Below, piece by piece: positions 25,852-34,903 of a stretch of DNA of 44,941 nucleotides (the stretch's first letter is position 1; each line of letters begins with the position of its first letter). Below the pieces are notes generated by a model. It had not been told where the DNA came from, did not search any database, and saw only the letters and a list, made by a program, of their open reading frames with translations. The stretch is from NCBI RefSeq assembly GCF_016462705.1, contig NZ_JAEMSS010000007.1:1-44941 (forward strand), given 5' to 3'. Source of the stretch: Nocardioides sp. Its GTDB lineage: Bacteria; Actinomycetota; Actinomycetes; Propionibacteriales; Nocardioidaceae. Both the position numbers and the translations under genes were made by a program.

Positions 25852-26610
25852 GTGGCCTTCGGAGACGCAGACGCCTACGCGCGCTTCATGGGGCGGTTCT
25901 CCGAACCGCTCGCCCCCGCCTTCGCCGACCTGGTCGACGTGCCACCGGGCGGACGGGTGCTGGACGTGGGCTGCGGACCGGGGGTGCTGACCGCCGTCCT
26001 GGCCGAGAGGTACGGCGCGGACCGGGTCGACGCGATCGACCCGGCTGCCGGCTTCGTGGAGGCCGCCCGCGCCCGGCTGCCCGGGGTCGACGTCCGCGAG
26101 GGCTCGGCCGAGGAGCTGCCGTGGCGCGACGACAGCTACGACGCCGTCCTGGCCCAGCTCGTCGTTCACTTCATGCGCGACCCCGCGCGCGGGCTGCGCG
26201 AGATGCACCGGGTCGCCAAGCCGGGCGCGCCCCTGGCTGCGAGCGTCTGGGACCACCCCGGGGGCCGGGGTCCCCTCACGCCGTTCTGGGCCGCGGTGCA
26301 GGACCTCGACCCCGGCGGCGTGGCGGAGGCCTCGGCCGGCTCGCACGAGGGCGAGCTGGTGCGGATGTTCGAGGAGGCCGGACTCACCGACGTCCGGGGT
26401 GGTGAGCTGTCGGTCACCGTCCCCATGGCCTCGTTCGACGAGTGGTGGGCGCCCTACCGCGAGCCGGCCGGGTCGGTGGGCGACTACCTGGCCACCCGCA
26501 CGCCCGCACAGGTCGACGCGCTCCGCGACCGGTGCCGGGAGCGGCTCGGCGACGGCCCGTTCGAGGTGACCGCGTGGGCCTGGGTGGCTACCGGGGCTGC
26601 CACACGCTGA
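25852..26610 (+). CDS. SAM-dependent methyltransferase (UbiE-like fold)
   Basis: GTG 25852 follows TAGGGT (25840-25845) by six bases, with the rmuC stop one base before it; the gene may be both read through from rmuC and started on its own as a leaderless mRNA. The 252 residues contain VLDVGCGPGVLTAVLAERYG (SAM loop), DRVDAIDPAAGFVEAAR and LPWRDDSYDAVLAQLVVHFM. Substrate unknown. Its last 23 bases overlap the end of the convergent sulfotransferase gene. Confidence 0.9.
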   Translation: MAFGDADAYARFMGRFSEPLAPAFADLVDVPPGGRVLDVGCGPGVLTAVLAERYGADRVDAIDPAAGFVEAARARLPGVDVREGSAEELPWRDDSYDAVLAQLVVHFMRDPARGLREMHRVAKPGAPLAASVWDHPGGRGPLTPFWAAVQDLDPGGVAEASAGSHEGELVRMFEEAGLTDVRGGELSVTVPMASFDEWWAPYREPAGSVGDYLATRTPAQVDALRDRCRERLGDGPFEVTAWAWVATGAATR

Positions 26611-27289
26611 GGTCGAGCCCCCACTCGTCGGCCAGCCGCGAGACCTGCGGGGCGTAGAGCACCTCGAGCGACTCCCTCAGCCCCTCAGGCCAGTCCCAGC
26701 CCGCGCGGCTGCTCGACCCGGAGGCGCTCTCGACGTCGTGGAGGGGAACCGGATCCAGGCCCAGCGAGCGCCACACCTCGTCGACGTACGCCTGCGGGTC
26801 GGCGCGCACGGTCTCGTAGACCATCACCCGGATCCGGTCCCGCCCCACGTGGTGTGCCCACGCGGCCAGCTGGTCGGCGTAGAAACCGGTCCAGGTCTGG
26901 ACGGTGATCGGGACCGGGTAGGGCCAGGACGACCTGCCGGTGGCCGCGAACCGGGTCGCGTGCAGCCGCATCGCCGACCGGAACCGCTCCACCGGCTCGC
27001 GCAGCAGCACCAGGACCGGCGCGTCCGGCACGTGACGCGCGGCGGCAGCCGGTGCCGAGGCGTGCCGGAGCGACTGCGGCGTCCACTCCCCCCGGCGTAC
27101 GCCGTCGTCGGGGAAGAGGTCGAGATAGGCGGACGCGGGCTCCCGGCCGTCGGCGACCTTGTGGAGCAGGTGCTGCTCCTTCTTGCCGTTGGTGCCGAGG
27201 CCGACCTGCGGGTGCTGGGTCAGGAGGTCGGTGAACCAGGTCGTCCCGCTGCGCTGGGCACCGATGCCGAGCCATGCGGGAGCCGCCAT
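26588..27289 (-). CDS. PAPS-dependent sulfotransferase domain protein
   Basis: ATG 27289 gives 233 residues. The 5'-phosphosulfate loop is GIGAQRSGTTWFTDLL near the N-terminus, and the 3'-phosphate segment is LREPVERFRSAMRLH. The family moves a sulfuryl group from PAPS to hydroxyl or amine groups of lipids, sugars or metabolites; Stf-type actinobacterial members sulfate glycolipids. TAAGGT lies seven bases upstream on the minus strand, so it appears leaderless. No PAPS-making genes lie in the window. Confidence 0.87.
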   Translation of the reverse strand: MAAPAWLGIGAQRSGTTWFTDLLTQHPQVGLGTNGKKEQHLLHKVADGREPASAYLDLFPDDGVRRGEWTPQSLRHASAPAAAARHVPDAPVLVLLREPVERFRSAMRLHATRFAATGRSSWPYPVPITVQTWTGFYADQLAAWAHHVGRDRIRVMVYETVRADPQAYVDEVWRSLGLDPVPLHDVESASGSSSRAGWDWPEGLRESLEVLYAPQVSRLADEWGLDLSVWQPR

Positions 27290-27316
27290 GGGGAGAACCT
27301 TAGATAGGTTCGGCAC
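27290..27316. promoter_or_regulatory. 27-bp bidirectional promoter made of back-to-back -10 boxes
   Basis: The whole gap between the sulfotransferase ATG and the tldD ATG is 27 bases. Its centre is a palindrome AACCT-TAGAT-AGGTT (27296-27310). The plus-strand -10 TAGGTT (27305-27310) lies six bases before ATG 27317; the minus-strand -10 TAAGGT (27302-27297) lies seven bases before ATG 27289. No ribosome binding site fits on either side. The two promoters must share DNA, each -35 falling in the other gene's first codons, so polymerase can start only one of them at a time. Confidence 0.62.
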
Positions 27317-28837
27317 ATGCCGGAGATCGACCCCACCTTCACCGCGCTCCCCTACCGCGAGCTGGGGGCCGCGGCCCTCGCCCGCGCCCAGGAGCTCGGC
27401 GCCACCCACGCGGACTTCCGGTTCGAGCGGGTGCGCTACCAGCACGTCGGCGTGCGCGACGGCTCGCTGCAGGGCGCGAGCGACACCGAGGACCTCGGCT
27501 TCGCGGTCCGGGTCATCCACCGCGGAGCCTGGGGCTTCGCCTCCGGCGTGCTTCTCACGACGGACGAGGCGGTCCGGCTCGCCGAGAGCGCGGTCGCCGT
27601 GGCCACGGTGGCCGCGGAGATGACCACCGTCCCCGTCGAGCTCGCGCCCGAGCCGGTCCACGACGACGTCACCTGGGTCTCGTCCTACGTCGTCAACCCG
27701 CTCGACGTGCCGACCGCGGAGAAGGTCGACCTGCTCGTCGACTGGACCGACCGGCTGCGCCAGGGCGCCGCCGTCGACCACGCCTCCGCCTCGGCCCAGC
27801 AGGTCCAGGAGAACAAGTACTACGCCGACCTGGCCGGCACGGCGACGACGCAGCAGCGGATCCGGATCCACCCGACGTTCGAGGCGATGGGCGCGGGTGC
27901 GGACACCTTCGACTCCATGGCCAGCATCGCGCCGCCGGTCGGACGGGGCTGGGAGTACCTCACCGACCCCGTCTCGGCGGGCGGCCACGACTGGGACGCC
28001 GAGCTCGACGAGGTTCCCGAGCTGCTCGCGGAGAAGCTCAAGGCCCCGAGCATCGAGGCCGGCCGGTACGACCTGGTGATCCACCCGTCCAACCTCTGGC
28101 TCACCATCCACGAGTCGATCGGGCACGCGACCGAGCTGGACCGCGCGCTGGGCTACGAGGCCAACTACGCGGGCACCTCGTTCGCGACGTACGACAAGCT
28201 CAACACGCTCCAGTACGGCTCCCGCATCATGAACGTCACCGGCGACCGCACCGTCGAACACGGCCTGGCCACCGTCGGCTACGACGACGAGGGCGTCCAG
28301 ACCCAGTCGTGGGACATCGTCAAGGACGGCGTACTGGTCGGCTACCAGCTCGACCGCCCGATGGGCCACATGAAGCCGGAGCTGAACGGCGGGAGGTCCA
28401 ACGGCTGCGCCTACGCCGACTCCCCCGGCCACATCCCCATCCAGCGGATGGCGAACGTCTCGCTGCAGGCCGCCCCCGACGGCCCGAGCCGCGAGGAGCT
28501 GATCGGGAGCGTCGAGCACGGCCTCTACGTCGTCGGTGACAAGTCGTGGTCCATCGACATGCAGCGGTTCAACTTCCAGTTCACCGCCCAGCGCTTCTAC
28601 CGGATCGAGAAGGGCCAGCTCGTCGGCCAGGTGCGCGACGTCGCCTACCAGGCCACCACGACGGACTTCTGGGGCGCCATGGAGGCGGTCGGCGGCCCCC
28701 AGACCTGGGAGCTGCACGGAGCCTTCAACTGTGGCAAGGCCCAACCGGGGCAGGTCGCGGCGGTCAGCCATGGCGCGCCGGTCTCCCTGTTCCGCGACAT
28801 CCGGATCCTCAACACCACCGAGGAGGGTGGCCAGTGA
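27317..28837 (+). CDS. tldD: TldD metalloprotease subunit
   Basis: ATG 27317 gives 506 residues. The zinc motif HESIGH (His265, Glu266, His269) followed by ATELDRAL is the TldD signature; FRFERVRYQHVGVRDGSLQG and YVVGDKSWSIDMQRFNFQFT are further family blocks. TldD pairs with TldE/PmbA in a cylindrical protease that degrades unfolded or modified peptides; in other bacteria it matures the peptide antibiotic microcin B17 and removes the antitoxin CcdA. The next gene overlaps its stop (GTGA), and it is the partner subunit. Confidence 0.95.
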   Translation: MPEIDPTFTALPYRELGAAALARAQELGATHADFRFERVRYQHVGVRDGSLQGASDTEDLGFAVRVIHRGAWGFASGVLLTTDEAVRLAESAVAVATVAAEMTTVPVELAPEPVHDDVTWVSSYVVNPLDVPTAEKVDLLVDWTDRLRQGAAVDHASASAQQVQENKYYADLAGTATTQQRIRIHPTFEAMGAGADTFDSMASIAPPVGRGWEYLTDPVSAGGHDWDAELDEVPELLAEKLKAPSIEAGRYDLVIHPSNLWLTIHESIGHATELDRALGYEANYAGTSFATYDKLNTLQYGSRIMNVTGDRTVEHGLATVGYDDEGVQTQSWDIVKDGVLVGYQLDRPMGHMKPELNGGRSNGCAYADSPGHIPIQRMANVSLQAAPDGPSREELIGSVEHGLYVVGDKSWSIDMQRFNFQFTAQRFYRIEKGQLVGQVRDVAYQATTTDFWGAMEAVGGPQTWELHGAFNCGKAQPGQVAAVSHGAPVSLFRDIRILNTTEEGGQ

Positions 28838-30249
28838 CCTCCCCCACCGCCAGCACCGCCGGCACCGCTACGCCACAGTCCCTGGTCGAGCACGCGCTCG
28901 CGACCTCGGTCGCCGACGACACGGTCGTCATCGTCCGGGACGCCACCAGCGCCAACCTGCGCTGGGCCAACAACACCCTCACGACCAACGGGGTGATGCA
29001 CCACATCCAGGTCACCGTCATCGCCTTCGTCAACCAGACCGGCGGCACCTCCGTGGGCTCGGTGAGCGGGAGCGCGAGCACGCAGGCCCAGGTGACCGAC
29101 CTCGTCGAGGCGGCCTACGCCGCCGCCCGGGCGGCCGGACCTGCCGAGGACGCCGCCGAGCTGGTCCGCGACCGTCAGTCCGGCGACTGGGAGACCGAGC
29201 CGGCCCGCACCGACATCACCGTCTACGACGAGTTCGCGCCCGCCCTCGGCGAGGCCTTCGGCCGTGCCGGCGCCGAGAGCCGGGTGCTCTACGGCTTCGT
29301 CAACCACGAGGTCACCACCACCTACCTCGGGTCCTCGACGGGCCTGCGGCTGCGCCACGTGCAGCCCACCGGGCACTGGGCGTGCACCGGCAAGCCTGCC
29401 GACCTGAGCCAGAGCGCCTGGGTGGGCGGCGCGACCCGGGACTTCGCCGACGTCGATCCTCTCGCCTTCGACGCCACGCTGGCGCAGCACCTCGGCTGGG
29501 GCAAGCACCGCCACCACCTCGAGGCGGGCCGCTACGACACGATCCTGCCGCCGAGCTCGGTCGCGGACGTGATGATCGACGCCTACTGGTACGCCGGCGC
29601 GCGGGTCGCCTGGGAGGGCCAGTCGGTCTACAGCCGCCGGCCCACCGGCACCCGGATCGGCGAGAGCATCACCCGACCCGAGGTGACCCTCTACTCCGAG
29701 CCTGCCTACCCGGGGCTGGAGTGCGCCCCGTTCACGTTGGCGACGTCGTCGTCCAACGAGAGCTCGGTCTTCGACAACGGCATCGGCCTCGAGCGCACCG
29801 ACTGGATCCGCGGCGGCGAGCTCACGTCGCTGATCCAGACCCGGCACTCGGCCGCGATGACCAGCCAGCCGGTCACGCCGGCGATCGACAACCTCGTCCT
29901 CGACGTCGAGGGCGGGTCCGGCTCGGTCGAGGACCTGGTGGCGGGCATGGACGACGGCCTGCTGGTGACCTGCTTCTGGTACATCCGCGAGGTGGACCCG
30001 CAGTCCCTCCTGCTCACGGGGCTCACCCGGGACGGCGTCTACAAGGTCGAGCGGGGCGAGATCGTCGGCGTGGTGAACAACTTCCGCTGGAACGAGAGCC
30101 CGGTCGACCTGCTCCGCCGGTTCTCACATGCGTCGGCGACCGAGCCCAGCTTCAGCCGCGAGTGGGGCGACGACTACTTCTCGCGGACCGCGACCCCCGC
30201 GATCCGGGTGCCCGACTTCAACATGTCGAGCGTCTCTCCGGCCCAGTAG
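28834..30249 (+). CDS. tldE: TldE/PmbA subunit of the TldD/E protease
   Basis: GTG 28834 overlaps the tldD stop by four bases, so the two subunits are made together. The 471-residue protein shares the fold of TldD but lacks the zinc motif, as expected for the non-catalytic partner. Family segments include WANNTLTTNGVMHHIQV, EAGRYDTILPPSSVADVM, SSVFDNGIGLERTDWIRGG and GEIVGVVNNFRWNESPVDLL. Active proteolysis needs both subunits. No candidate peptide precursor was found within a few kilobases. Confidence 0.93.
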   Translation: MTSPTASTAGTATPQSLVEHALATSVADDTVVIVRDATSANLRWANNTLTTNGVMHHIQVTVIAFVNQTGGTSVGSVSGSASTQAQVTDLVEAAYAAARAAGPAEDAAELVRDRQSGDWETEPARTDITVYDEFAPALGEAFGRAGAESRVLYGFVNHEVTTTYLGSSTGLRLRHVQPTGHWACTGKPADLSQSAWVGGATRDFADVDPLAFDATLAQHLGWGKHRHHLEAGRYDTILPPSSVADVMIDAYWYAGARVAWEGQSVYSRRPTGTRIGESITRPEVTLYSEPAYPGLECAPFTLATSSSNESSVFDNGIGLERTDWIRGGELTSLIQTRHSAAMTSQPVTPAIDNLVLDVEGGSGSVEDLVAGMDDGLLVTCFWYIREVDPQSLLLTGLTRDGVYKVERGEIVGVVNNFRWNESPVDLLRRFSHASATEPSFSREWGDDYFSRTATPAIRVPDFNMSSVSPAQ

Positions 30250-30267
30250 CCGGGTTAGGCTCCGGCC

Positions 30268-30960
30268 ATGACCCGGAGCCGTCGTGCCGCTGCCACCCTG
30301 CTCACCATGGCGCTCTCGGCGCTCGGACTGGCCGTGACCGCCCCCGCCGCACAGGCCGCGCCGCCGGTGACGGTCCCTGACGCCACCTCGATGTACGCCG
30401 GCAACGTCCGCGAGGTCGACGTGCTCGCGAACGACTCGGACGCCGACGGCAAGGACGACCTGGCTGTCTGCCGGATGGGTGAGAAGACCTACCGGCACGT
30501 GTTCGCCGACCCCGTCGGCGAGGGCCTCCTGTTCATCTACGCCAATCCCGAGGCGAAGCCGGGCACCTACACCTTCACCTACTACGCGTGCGACTTCGAG
30601 ACGCTGGTGCCGGGCACGGTGACGGTGACGATCGAGCCCGAGCCGGAGGTCACCGCGAAGGCCCTGCCCGGCAAGCCCGGCAAGATCAAGGTCACCAACC
30701 CGGCCGACGTCAAGATCCGGTTCCTGTACGGCTCCTTCGAGGAGGAGGAGCCCGACGGCACGGTCAAGGTCACCAAGAACAGCTCGGTCGTCCTCAACGT
30801 CCGTCGCACGCGGATCGACTGGATCGCCTACACCCGCAAGGGCGAGTTCATCCGCCAGGGCACCATCAAGAACATCACGCTGCCCCCGGGCACCACGCCT
30901 CCCGCTGCCGGGAGGTCCCTCGCACCGCGGCTCGCCGAGCTCTGGTCGAGCGCGGTCTAG
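30268..30960 (+). CDS. Secreted protein with Ig-like/cadherin-type repeat
   Basis: ATG 30268 lies six bases after TAGGCT (30256-30261), so it is probably leaderless. The 230 residues begin with a Sec signal (about 1-31, ending AAQA). VDVLANDSDADGKDD is the typical motif of Big_9/cadherin-like bacterial surface repeats that bind calcium. The middle part is beta-rich with paired Cys (in LAVCRM and YYACDF) that could be disulfide-linked; the C-terminus is Pro/Ala-rich. It has no wall-anchoring signal, so it is probably released. It converges with gcvP, 7 bases apart. Confidence 0.82.
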   Translation: MTRSRRAAATLLTMALSALGLAVTAPAAQAAPPVTVPDATSMYAGNVREVDVLANDSDADGKDDLAVCRMGEKTYRHVFADPVGEGLLFIYANPEAKPGTYTFTYYACDFETLVPGTVTVTIEPEPEVTAKALPGKPGKIKVTNPADVKIRFLYGSFEEEEPDGTVKVTKNSSVVLNVRRTRIDWIAYTRKGEFIRQGTIKNITLPPGTTPPAAGRSLAPRLAELWSSAV

Positions 30961-30967
30961 GACCGTC

Positions 30968-33793
30968 CTAGTCCTTCTCGGCGAAGGCCTCCGGCGGCGG
31001 GCAGGCACAGACCAGGTGGCGGTCGCCGTACGCCTGGTCGATGCGGGCCACCGGTGGCCAGTACTTGTCGGGGTCGGGGCCGGTCGGGAAGACCGCGAGC
31101 TCGCGTGAGTAGCCACGGTCCCACTCACCCACGAGAGCACGGGTGGTGTGCGGAGCCCCGCGCAGCGGGGAGTCCTCGGGGGCCCACTCCCCCGCAGCGA
31201 CCCGGTCGATCTCGGCCTTGATCGCGATCATCGCGTCACAGAACCGGTCGATCTCGCCGAGGTCCTCGGACTCGGTCGGCTCGACCATCAGGGTGCCCGC
31301 GACCGGGAACGACATCGTCGGGGCGTGGAACCCGTAGTCGACGAGCCGCTTCGCGACGTCGTCCACCGTGACACCGGAGTCCTTGGTCAGACCGCGCACG
31401 TCGAGGATGCACTCGTGGGCGACCAGCCCGCCGTGGCCGCGGTAGAGCACCGGGAAGTGCTCGCCGAGGCGGGCGGCGACGTAGTTGGCCGACAGCACCG
31501 CGGCTGCGGTCGCTCGGGTGAGCCCCTCGGCGCCCATCAGCCGGACGTAGGCCCAGGAGATGGGCAGGATCCCCGCCGAGCCGTACGGCGCCGCGCTGAT
31601 CGGCCCGATGCCCGCCCGCTTCGCGGGGTCCGGGTGCATCCCGTGGGAGGGCAGGTACGGCGCCAGGTGGGCACGCACCGCGACGGGACCGACGCCGGGG
31701 CCTCCACCACCGTGCGGGATGCAGAACGTCTTGTGCAGGTTGAGGTGGGAGACGTCCCCGCCGAACTCCCCCGGCTTGGCGTAGCCGAGCAGGGCGTTGA
31801 GGTTGGCGCCGTCGACGTAGACCTGCCCACCGTGGTCGTGGACGATCTTGCAGAGGTCGCTGATCGAGTCCTCGTAGGCACCGTGCGTCGACGGGTAGGT
31901 GACCATGATCGCCGCCAGGTCCTCGGCGTGGGTCTCGCACTGGGCACGGAGGTCGTCGAGGTCGACCGACCCGTCGTCGTTGGCCTTGACCACGACCACC
32001 CGCATGCCGGCCATGACCGCGGACGCGGCGTTGGTGCCGTGCGCGGACGACGGGATCAGGCAGACGTTGCGGGCGGCGTCGCCGTTGGCCCGGTGGTAGC
32101 CGCGGATGGCCAGCAGACCGGCGAGCTCACCCTGGGAGCCGGCGTTGGGCTGGATGGAGACCGAGTCGTAGCCGGTCACCTCGGCCAGCCACGACTCCAG
32201 CTGCGCGACCAGGTCGGCGTAGCCGGACGCGTCCTCCGCGGGGGCGAACGGGTGCAGGTCGGCGAAGCCCGGGAGCGACACCGGCTCCATCTCCGTGGTG
32301 GCGTTGAGCTTCATGGTGCAGGAGCCGAGCGGGATCATCCCCCGGTCGAGGGCGTAGTCCCGCGCCGACAGGCGGCGCAGGTAGCGCAGCATCTGGGTCT
32401 CGCTGTGGTGGCTCGAGAAGACCTCGTGGGTGAGGTACGGCGTGGAGCGCTCCAGCTCCGTAGGCAGGGACTCGACGGGGTCGACCTGCGCAGGGGTCAC
32501 CCCGAACGCCGCGTGGATCCTCCGGAGCGTCGCAGCGGTGCTCACCTCGGAGAAGGACAGCCCGACCGTGTCGGCGTCGACCAGCAGCAGGTGCAGCCCC
32601 TCCGCCCGTGCGGACGCGACGATCGCCTCCGCCCGGCCGGGGACCGCCACCCGGAAGGTGTCGAAGAAGTCGCTGGTGAGCACGTCGAGACCGGCATGGG
32701 CCAGGGAGGCGGCGGCCCGGGCGGCGAGCCCGTGGGTGCGGGTCGCGATGGCCTTCAGCCCCTCGGGGCCGTGGTAGACGGCGTACATCGACGCCACCAC
32801 GGCGAGCAGCACCTGGGCGGTGCAGATGTTGGAGGTGGCCTTGTCGCGCCGGATGTGCTGCTCGCGGGTCTGGAGGGCGAGGCGGTAGGCCGGCCGGCCC
32901 TCGGCGTCGACGGAGACGCCGACGAGGCGGCCGGGCAGGTGCCGCTCGAGGCCGGCGGCCACCGCCATGTAGCCGGCGTGCGGGCCGCCGTAGAACAGCG
33001 GTACGCCGAACCGCTGCGTCGAGCCCACCACGACGTCCGCCCCCAGCGCGCCGGGCGCCTCGAGCAGGGTGAGGGCCAGCAGGTCGGCGGCCACGACGGC
33101 CAGGGCGTCGCGGCGGTGCGCCTCCTCGATGACGGGTCGGGGGTCGATGATCCGGCCGGACGCGCCCGGGTACTGCACCAGGACCCCGCAGAGCTCGCCC
33201 TCGGGCAGCCCGTCGGCGAGGTCCGCCACCACGACGTCGATCCCCATGGCGTCGGCCCGGGTGCGTACCACCTCGATGGTCTGGGGCAACGCGTCGGCGT
33301 CCACCACGAACGGTCCGGTGGCCTTCCGGTTGCCCCGGCGGACCAGGGTCATCGCCTCCGCGGCCGCGGTGCCCTCGTCCAGCAGGGACGCGTTGGCGGT
33401 CGGCAGGCCGGTGAGGTCGCCCACGACGGTCTGGAAGTTCAGCAGCGCCTCGAGCCGGCCCTGGGAGATCTCGGGCTGGTAGGGCGTGTAGGCGGTGTAC
33501 CAGCTCGGGTCCTCGAGGACGTTCCGGCGAATCACCGGGGGCGTGAGGGTGCCGTGGTAGCCCAGGCCGATCATCGGCTCGGCGACCCGGTTGCGCGCGG
33601 CCAGCGCCCGGAGCTCGGCGGCGACGTCCTCCTCCGTGGCTGCCGGGGGCAGGTCCAGCGACGCGGCGGTGCGGATCCCACCGGGCACGGCCGCGGACAT
33701 GAGTGCCTCGAGCGACTCGTGCCCGACGACCTCCAGCATCCGCTCGATGTCAGCGGGGCGCAGCCCGATGTGGCGGTCGACGAATCCTGACAT
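30968..33793 (-). CDS. gcvP: Glycine dehydrogenase (decarboxylating), P-protein of the glycine cleavage system
   Basis: ATG 33793 gives 941 residues, the usual single-chain length; GGGAG lies just upstream. [19 protein letters not shown] is the standard opening. The PLP lysine is Lys688 in [37 protein letters not shown] and the final block [18 protein letters not shown] are also typical. The enzyme decarboxylates glycine and loads the aminomethyl group on the lipoyl arm of GcvH, which is encoded about 3 kb upstream on the same strand. A glycine riboswitch in its leader should control it. gcvT and lpd are not in the window. Confidence 0.97.
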   Translation of the reverse strand: MSGFVDRHIGLRPADIERMLEVVGHESLEALMSAAVPGGIRTAASLDLPPAATEEDVAAELRALAARNRVAEPMIGLGYHGTLTPPVIRRNVLEDPSWYTAYTPYQPEISQGRLEALLNFQTVVGDLTGLPTANASLLDEGTAAAEAMTLVRRGNRKATGPFVVDADALPQTIEVVRTRADAMGIDVVVADLADGLPEGELCGVLVQYPGASGRIIDPRPVIEEAHRRDALAVVAADLLALTLLEAPGALGADVVVGSTQRFGVPLFYGGPHAGYMAVAAGLERHLPGRLVGVSVDAEGRPAYRLALQTREQHIRRDKATSNICTAQVLLAVVASMYAVYHGPEGLKAIATRTHGLAARAAASLAHAGLDVLTSDFFDTFRVAVPGRAEAIVASARAEGLHLLLVDADTVGLSFSEVSTAATLRRIHAAFGVTPAQVDPVESLPTELERSTPYLTHEVFSSHHSETQMLRYLRRLSARDYALDRGMIPLGSCTMKLNATTEMEPVSLPGFADLHPFAPAEDASGYADLVAQLESWLAEVTGYDSVSIQPNAGSQGELAGLLAIRGYHRANGDAARNVCLIPSSAHGTNAASAVMAGMRVVVVKANDDGSVDLDDLRAQCETHAEDLAAIMVTYPSTHGAYEDSISDLCKIVHDHGGQVYVDGANLNALLGYAKPGEFGGDVSHLNLHKTFCIPHGGGGPGVGPVAVRAHLAPYLPSHGMHPDPAKRAGIGPISAAPYGSAGILPISWAYVRLMGAEGLTRATAAAVLSANYVAARLGEHFPVLYRGHGGLVAHECILDVRGLTKDSGVTVDDVAKRLVDYGFHAPTMSFPVAGTLMVEPTESEDLGEIDRFCDAMIAIKAEIDRVAAGEWAPEDSPLRGAPHTTRALVGEWDRGYSRELAVFPTGPDPDKYWPPVARIDQAYGDRHLVCACPPPEAFAEKD

Positions 33794-33848
33794 GGGGGCT
33801 CCCGGGAACGGCTCGGAAACCTCCCCCTCTGTCACCCCCACAGTGGGA

Positions 33849-33953
33849 CTTCAGAGTTGCCTGGCCCGCTCGGTCCTTGGCGCCTGAGAGGTTCCGGGGA
33901 GGAATTGCCCCTTCGGCGCCCCGGTCATCCAGACCCGAGGACTCTCCCGTGCG
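33849..33953 (-). ncRNA. Glycine riboswitch (single aptamer) upstream of gcvP
   Basis: Read on the minus strand, the leader carries the conserved pieces of the glycine aptamer in order: GGGAGAG (33948-33942), GGCGCCGAAGGGGCAA around 33920-33905, CCTCTCAGGCG (33891-33881) and AAGGACCG (33878-33871), then the closing ACTCTGAAG near 33857-33849. Only one aptamer is present; the rest of the leader (33848-33794) shows a CCCAC/GTGGG hairpin and no second aptamer. These RNAs turn on glycine cleavage genes when glycine is high. Confidence 0.9.
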
Positions 33954-33985
33954 GGATGGTCAGCAGGTCAAACGTACCTCAGGGG

Positions 33986-34591
33986 TCAGCCGGTCTGGCG
34001 CGCGGCGCGGCGGGCGGCGAGCTCGTCGCCGGCCACCGGCTCCTCGTCGGTCGCGGTGCGCTCGCTCGGGAGCTCGGCCAGCGTGCCCTCGATCTCGCGC
34101 CACACACCGCCGATGGCGATGCCGAAGACGCCCTGTCCGCCTTGGAGCAGGTCGATGACCTCGTCGTTGCTGGTGCACTCGTAGACCGAGGCACCGTCGC
34201 TCATCAGGGTGACCCGGGTGAGGTCGTCGGTGCCCCGCTCACGCAGGTGCGAGACCGCGGTGCGGATCTGCTGCAGGGAGATGCCCGCGTCCAGGAGGCG
34301 CTTGATCACCTTGAGGATGAGGATGTCGCGGAACGAGTAGAGCCGCTGCGACCCCGAGCCGGTGGCGCTGCGCACCGTGGGCTCGACCAGCCCGGTGCGT
34401 GCCCAGTAGTCAAGCTGTCGGTAGGTGATCCCGGCGGCGTTGCACGCGGTGGGACCGCGGTAGCCGGTGTCGCTGGGCAGCGGTGAGACGTCGTCGGTGA
34501 AGAGCAGACCCTGCTCGTCGGCCGCCTCGGCCGCCAGCGCCGCGTCGGCACTCGCCTGCGGGTCCTGCCCATGCGTTCCGTGCTCGTTCAC
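33986..34591 (-). CDS. MerR-family regulator (Rv1830-like, second MerR of the block)
   Basis: GTG 34591 has AGAGGAG at good spacing. The 201-residue protein has an N-terminal acidic arm (about 1-45), then the MerR winged helix: NAAGITYRQLDYWARTGLV, SGSQRLYSFRDILILKVIKR, and LDAGISLQQIRTAVSHLRE. The C-terminal ~70 residues have no Cys cluster, so no metal is sensed. In M. tuberculosis the orthologue Rv1830 follows the bifunctional nuclease gene in the same order as here. Its long upstream region carries a MerR-like dyad (34726-34740). Confidence 0.88.
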   Translation of the reverse strand: MNEHGTHGQDPQASADAALAAEAADEQGLLFTDDVSPLPSDTGYRGPTACNAAGITYRQLDYWARTGLVEPTVRSATGSGSQRLYSFRDILILKVIKRLLDAGISLQQIRTAVSHLRERGTDDLTRVTLMSDGASVYECTSNDEVIDLLQGGQGVFGIAIGGVWREIEGTLAELPSERTATDEEPVAGDELAARRAARQTG

Positions 34592-34725
34592 GGTTGCTCC
34601 TCTGAAGTCCCGGTACCGCTCGCTCCACTGGGGTCGTACGACAGCGTTGGAGTTACAACGGCGACAGTTCAAGGTACGTCGGGCGGGTGAGCGGGTCAAC
34701 GACCGGGCCTAGGTGTGTCTCACCC

Positions 34726-34740
34726 TCATCCTGAGGTTGA
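34726..34740 (-). promoter_or_regulatory. MerR-type dyad upstream of the second MerR gene
   Basis: TCATCCT-G-AGGTTGA is a 15-base dyad in which six of seven positions pair in inverted orientation. It lies about 135 bases before the MerR start codon and overlaps a larger ACCCTCA-N9-TGAGGGT inverted repeat (34722-34744). MerR proteins commonly bind such dyads in their own promoters, so either MerR of this block is a candidate binder. Confidence 0.35.
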
Positions 34741-34817
34741 GGGTGCTGAGGCTCCACGCGGGGCAGCGGCCTCAGCAGCATCATCATGACGGCTCGAAGT
34801 CACAGGCGCTTGAATCT

Positions 34818-34903
34818 GCGAGCGGAGCGAGCGCGCCCCGCGATCGGCCGTCGCGCACGATGGACTGCGAAGCCCGCGAAGCGGAGCGAGCGTCCATCGT
34901 GCG
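34818..34903. repeat. REP-like palindromic element with GCGGAGCGAGCG motif
   Basis: CGCACGATGGAC (34854-34865) pairs perfectly with GTCCATCGTGCG (34892-34903) to form a 12-bp stem. The loop contains GCGGAGCGAGCG (34881-34892); a second direct copy lies at 34822-34833, 59 bases upstream. The element lies 38 bases past the stop of the nuclease gene, so it might serve as its transcription end, or be a dispersed intergenic repeat. Only genome-wide counting can decide. Confidence 0.5.

Noticed and set aside
30957..30971. CTAGGA-CCG-TCCTAG as a bidirectional terminator between the secreted protein and gcvP
   Set aside because: Only a 6-bp stem with three-base loop; too weak and it overlaps both stop codons.
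31148..33790. 880-codon plus-strand open frame antisense to gcvP
   Set aside because: Shadow of a GC-rich gene; GcvP on the other strand is unmistakable.
33794..33848. Second glycine aptamer after the first
   Set aside because: The GGCGCCGAAGG and CTCTCAGGC elements occur only once; the rest is a short hairpin region.
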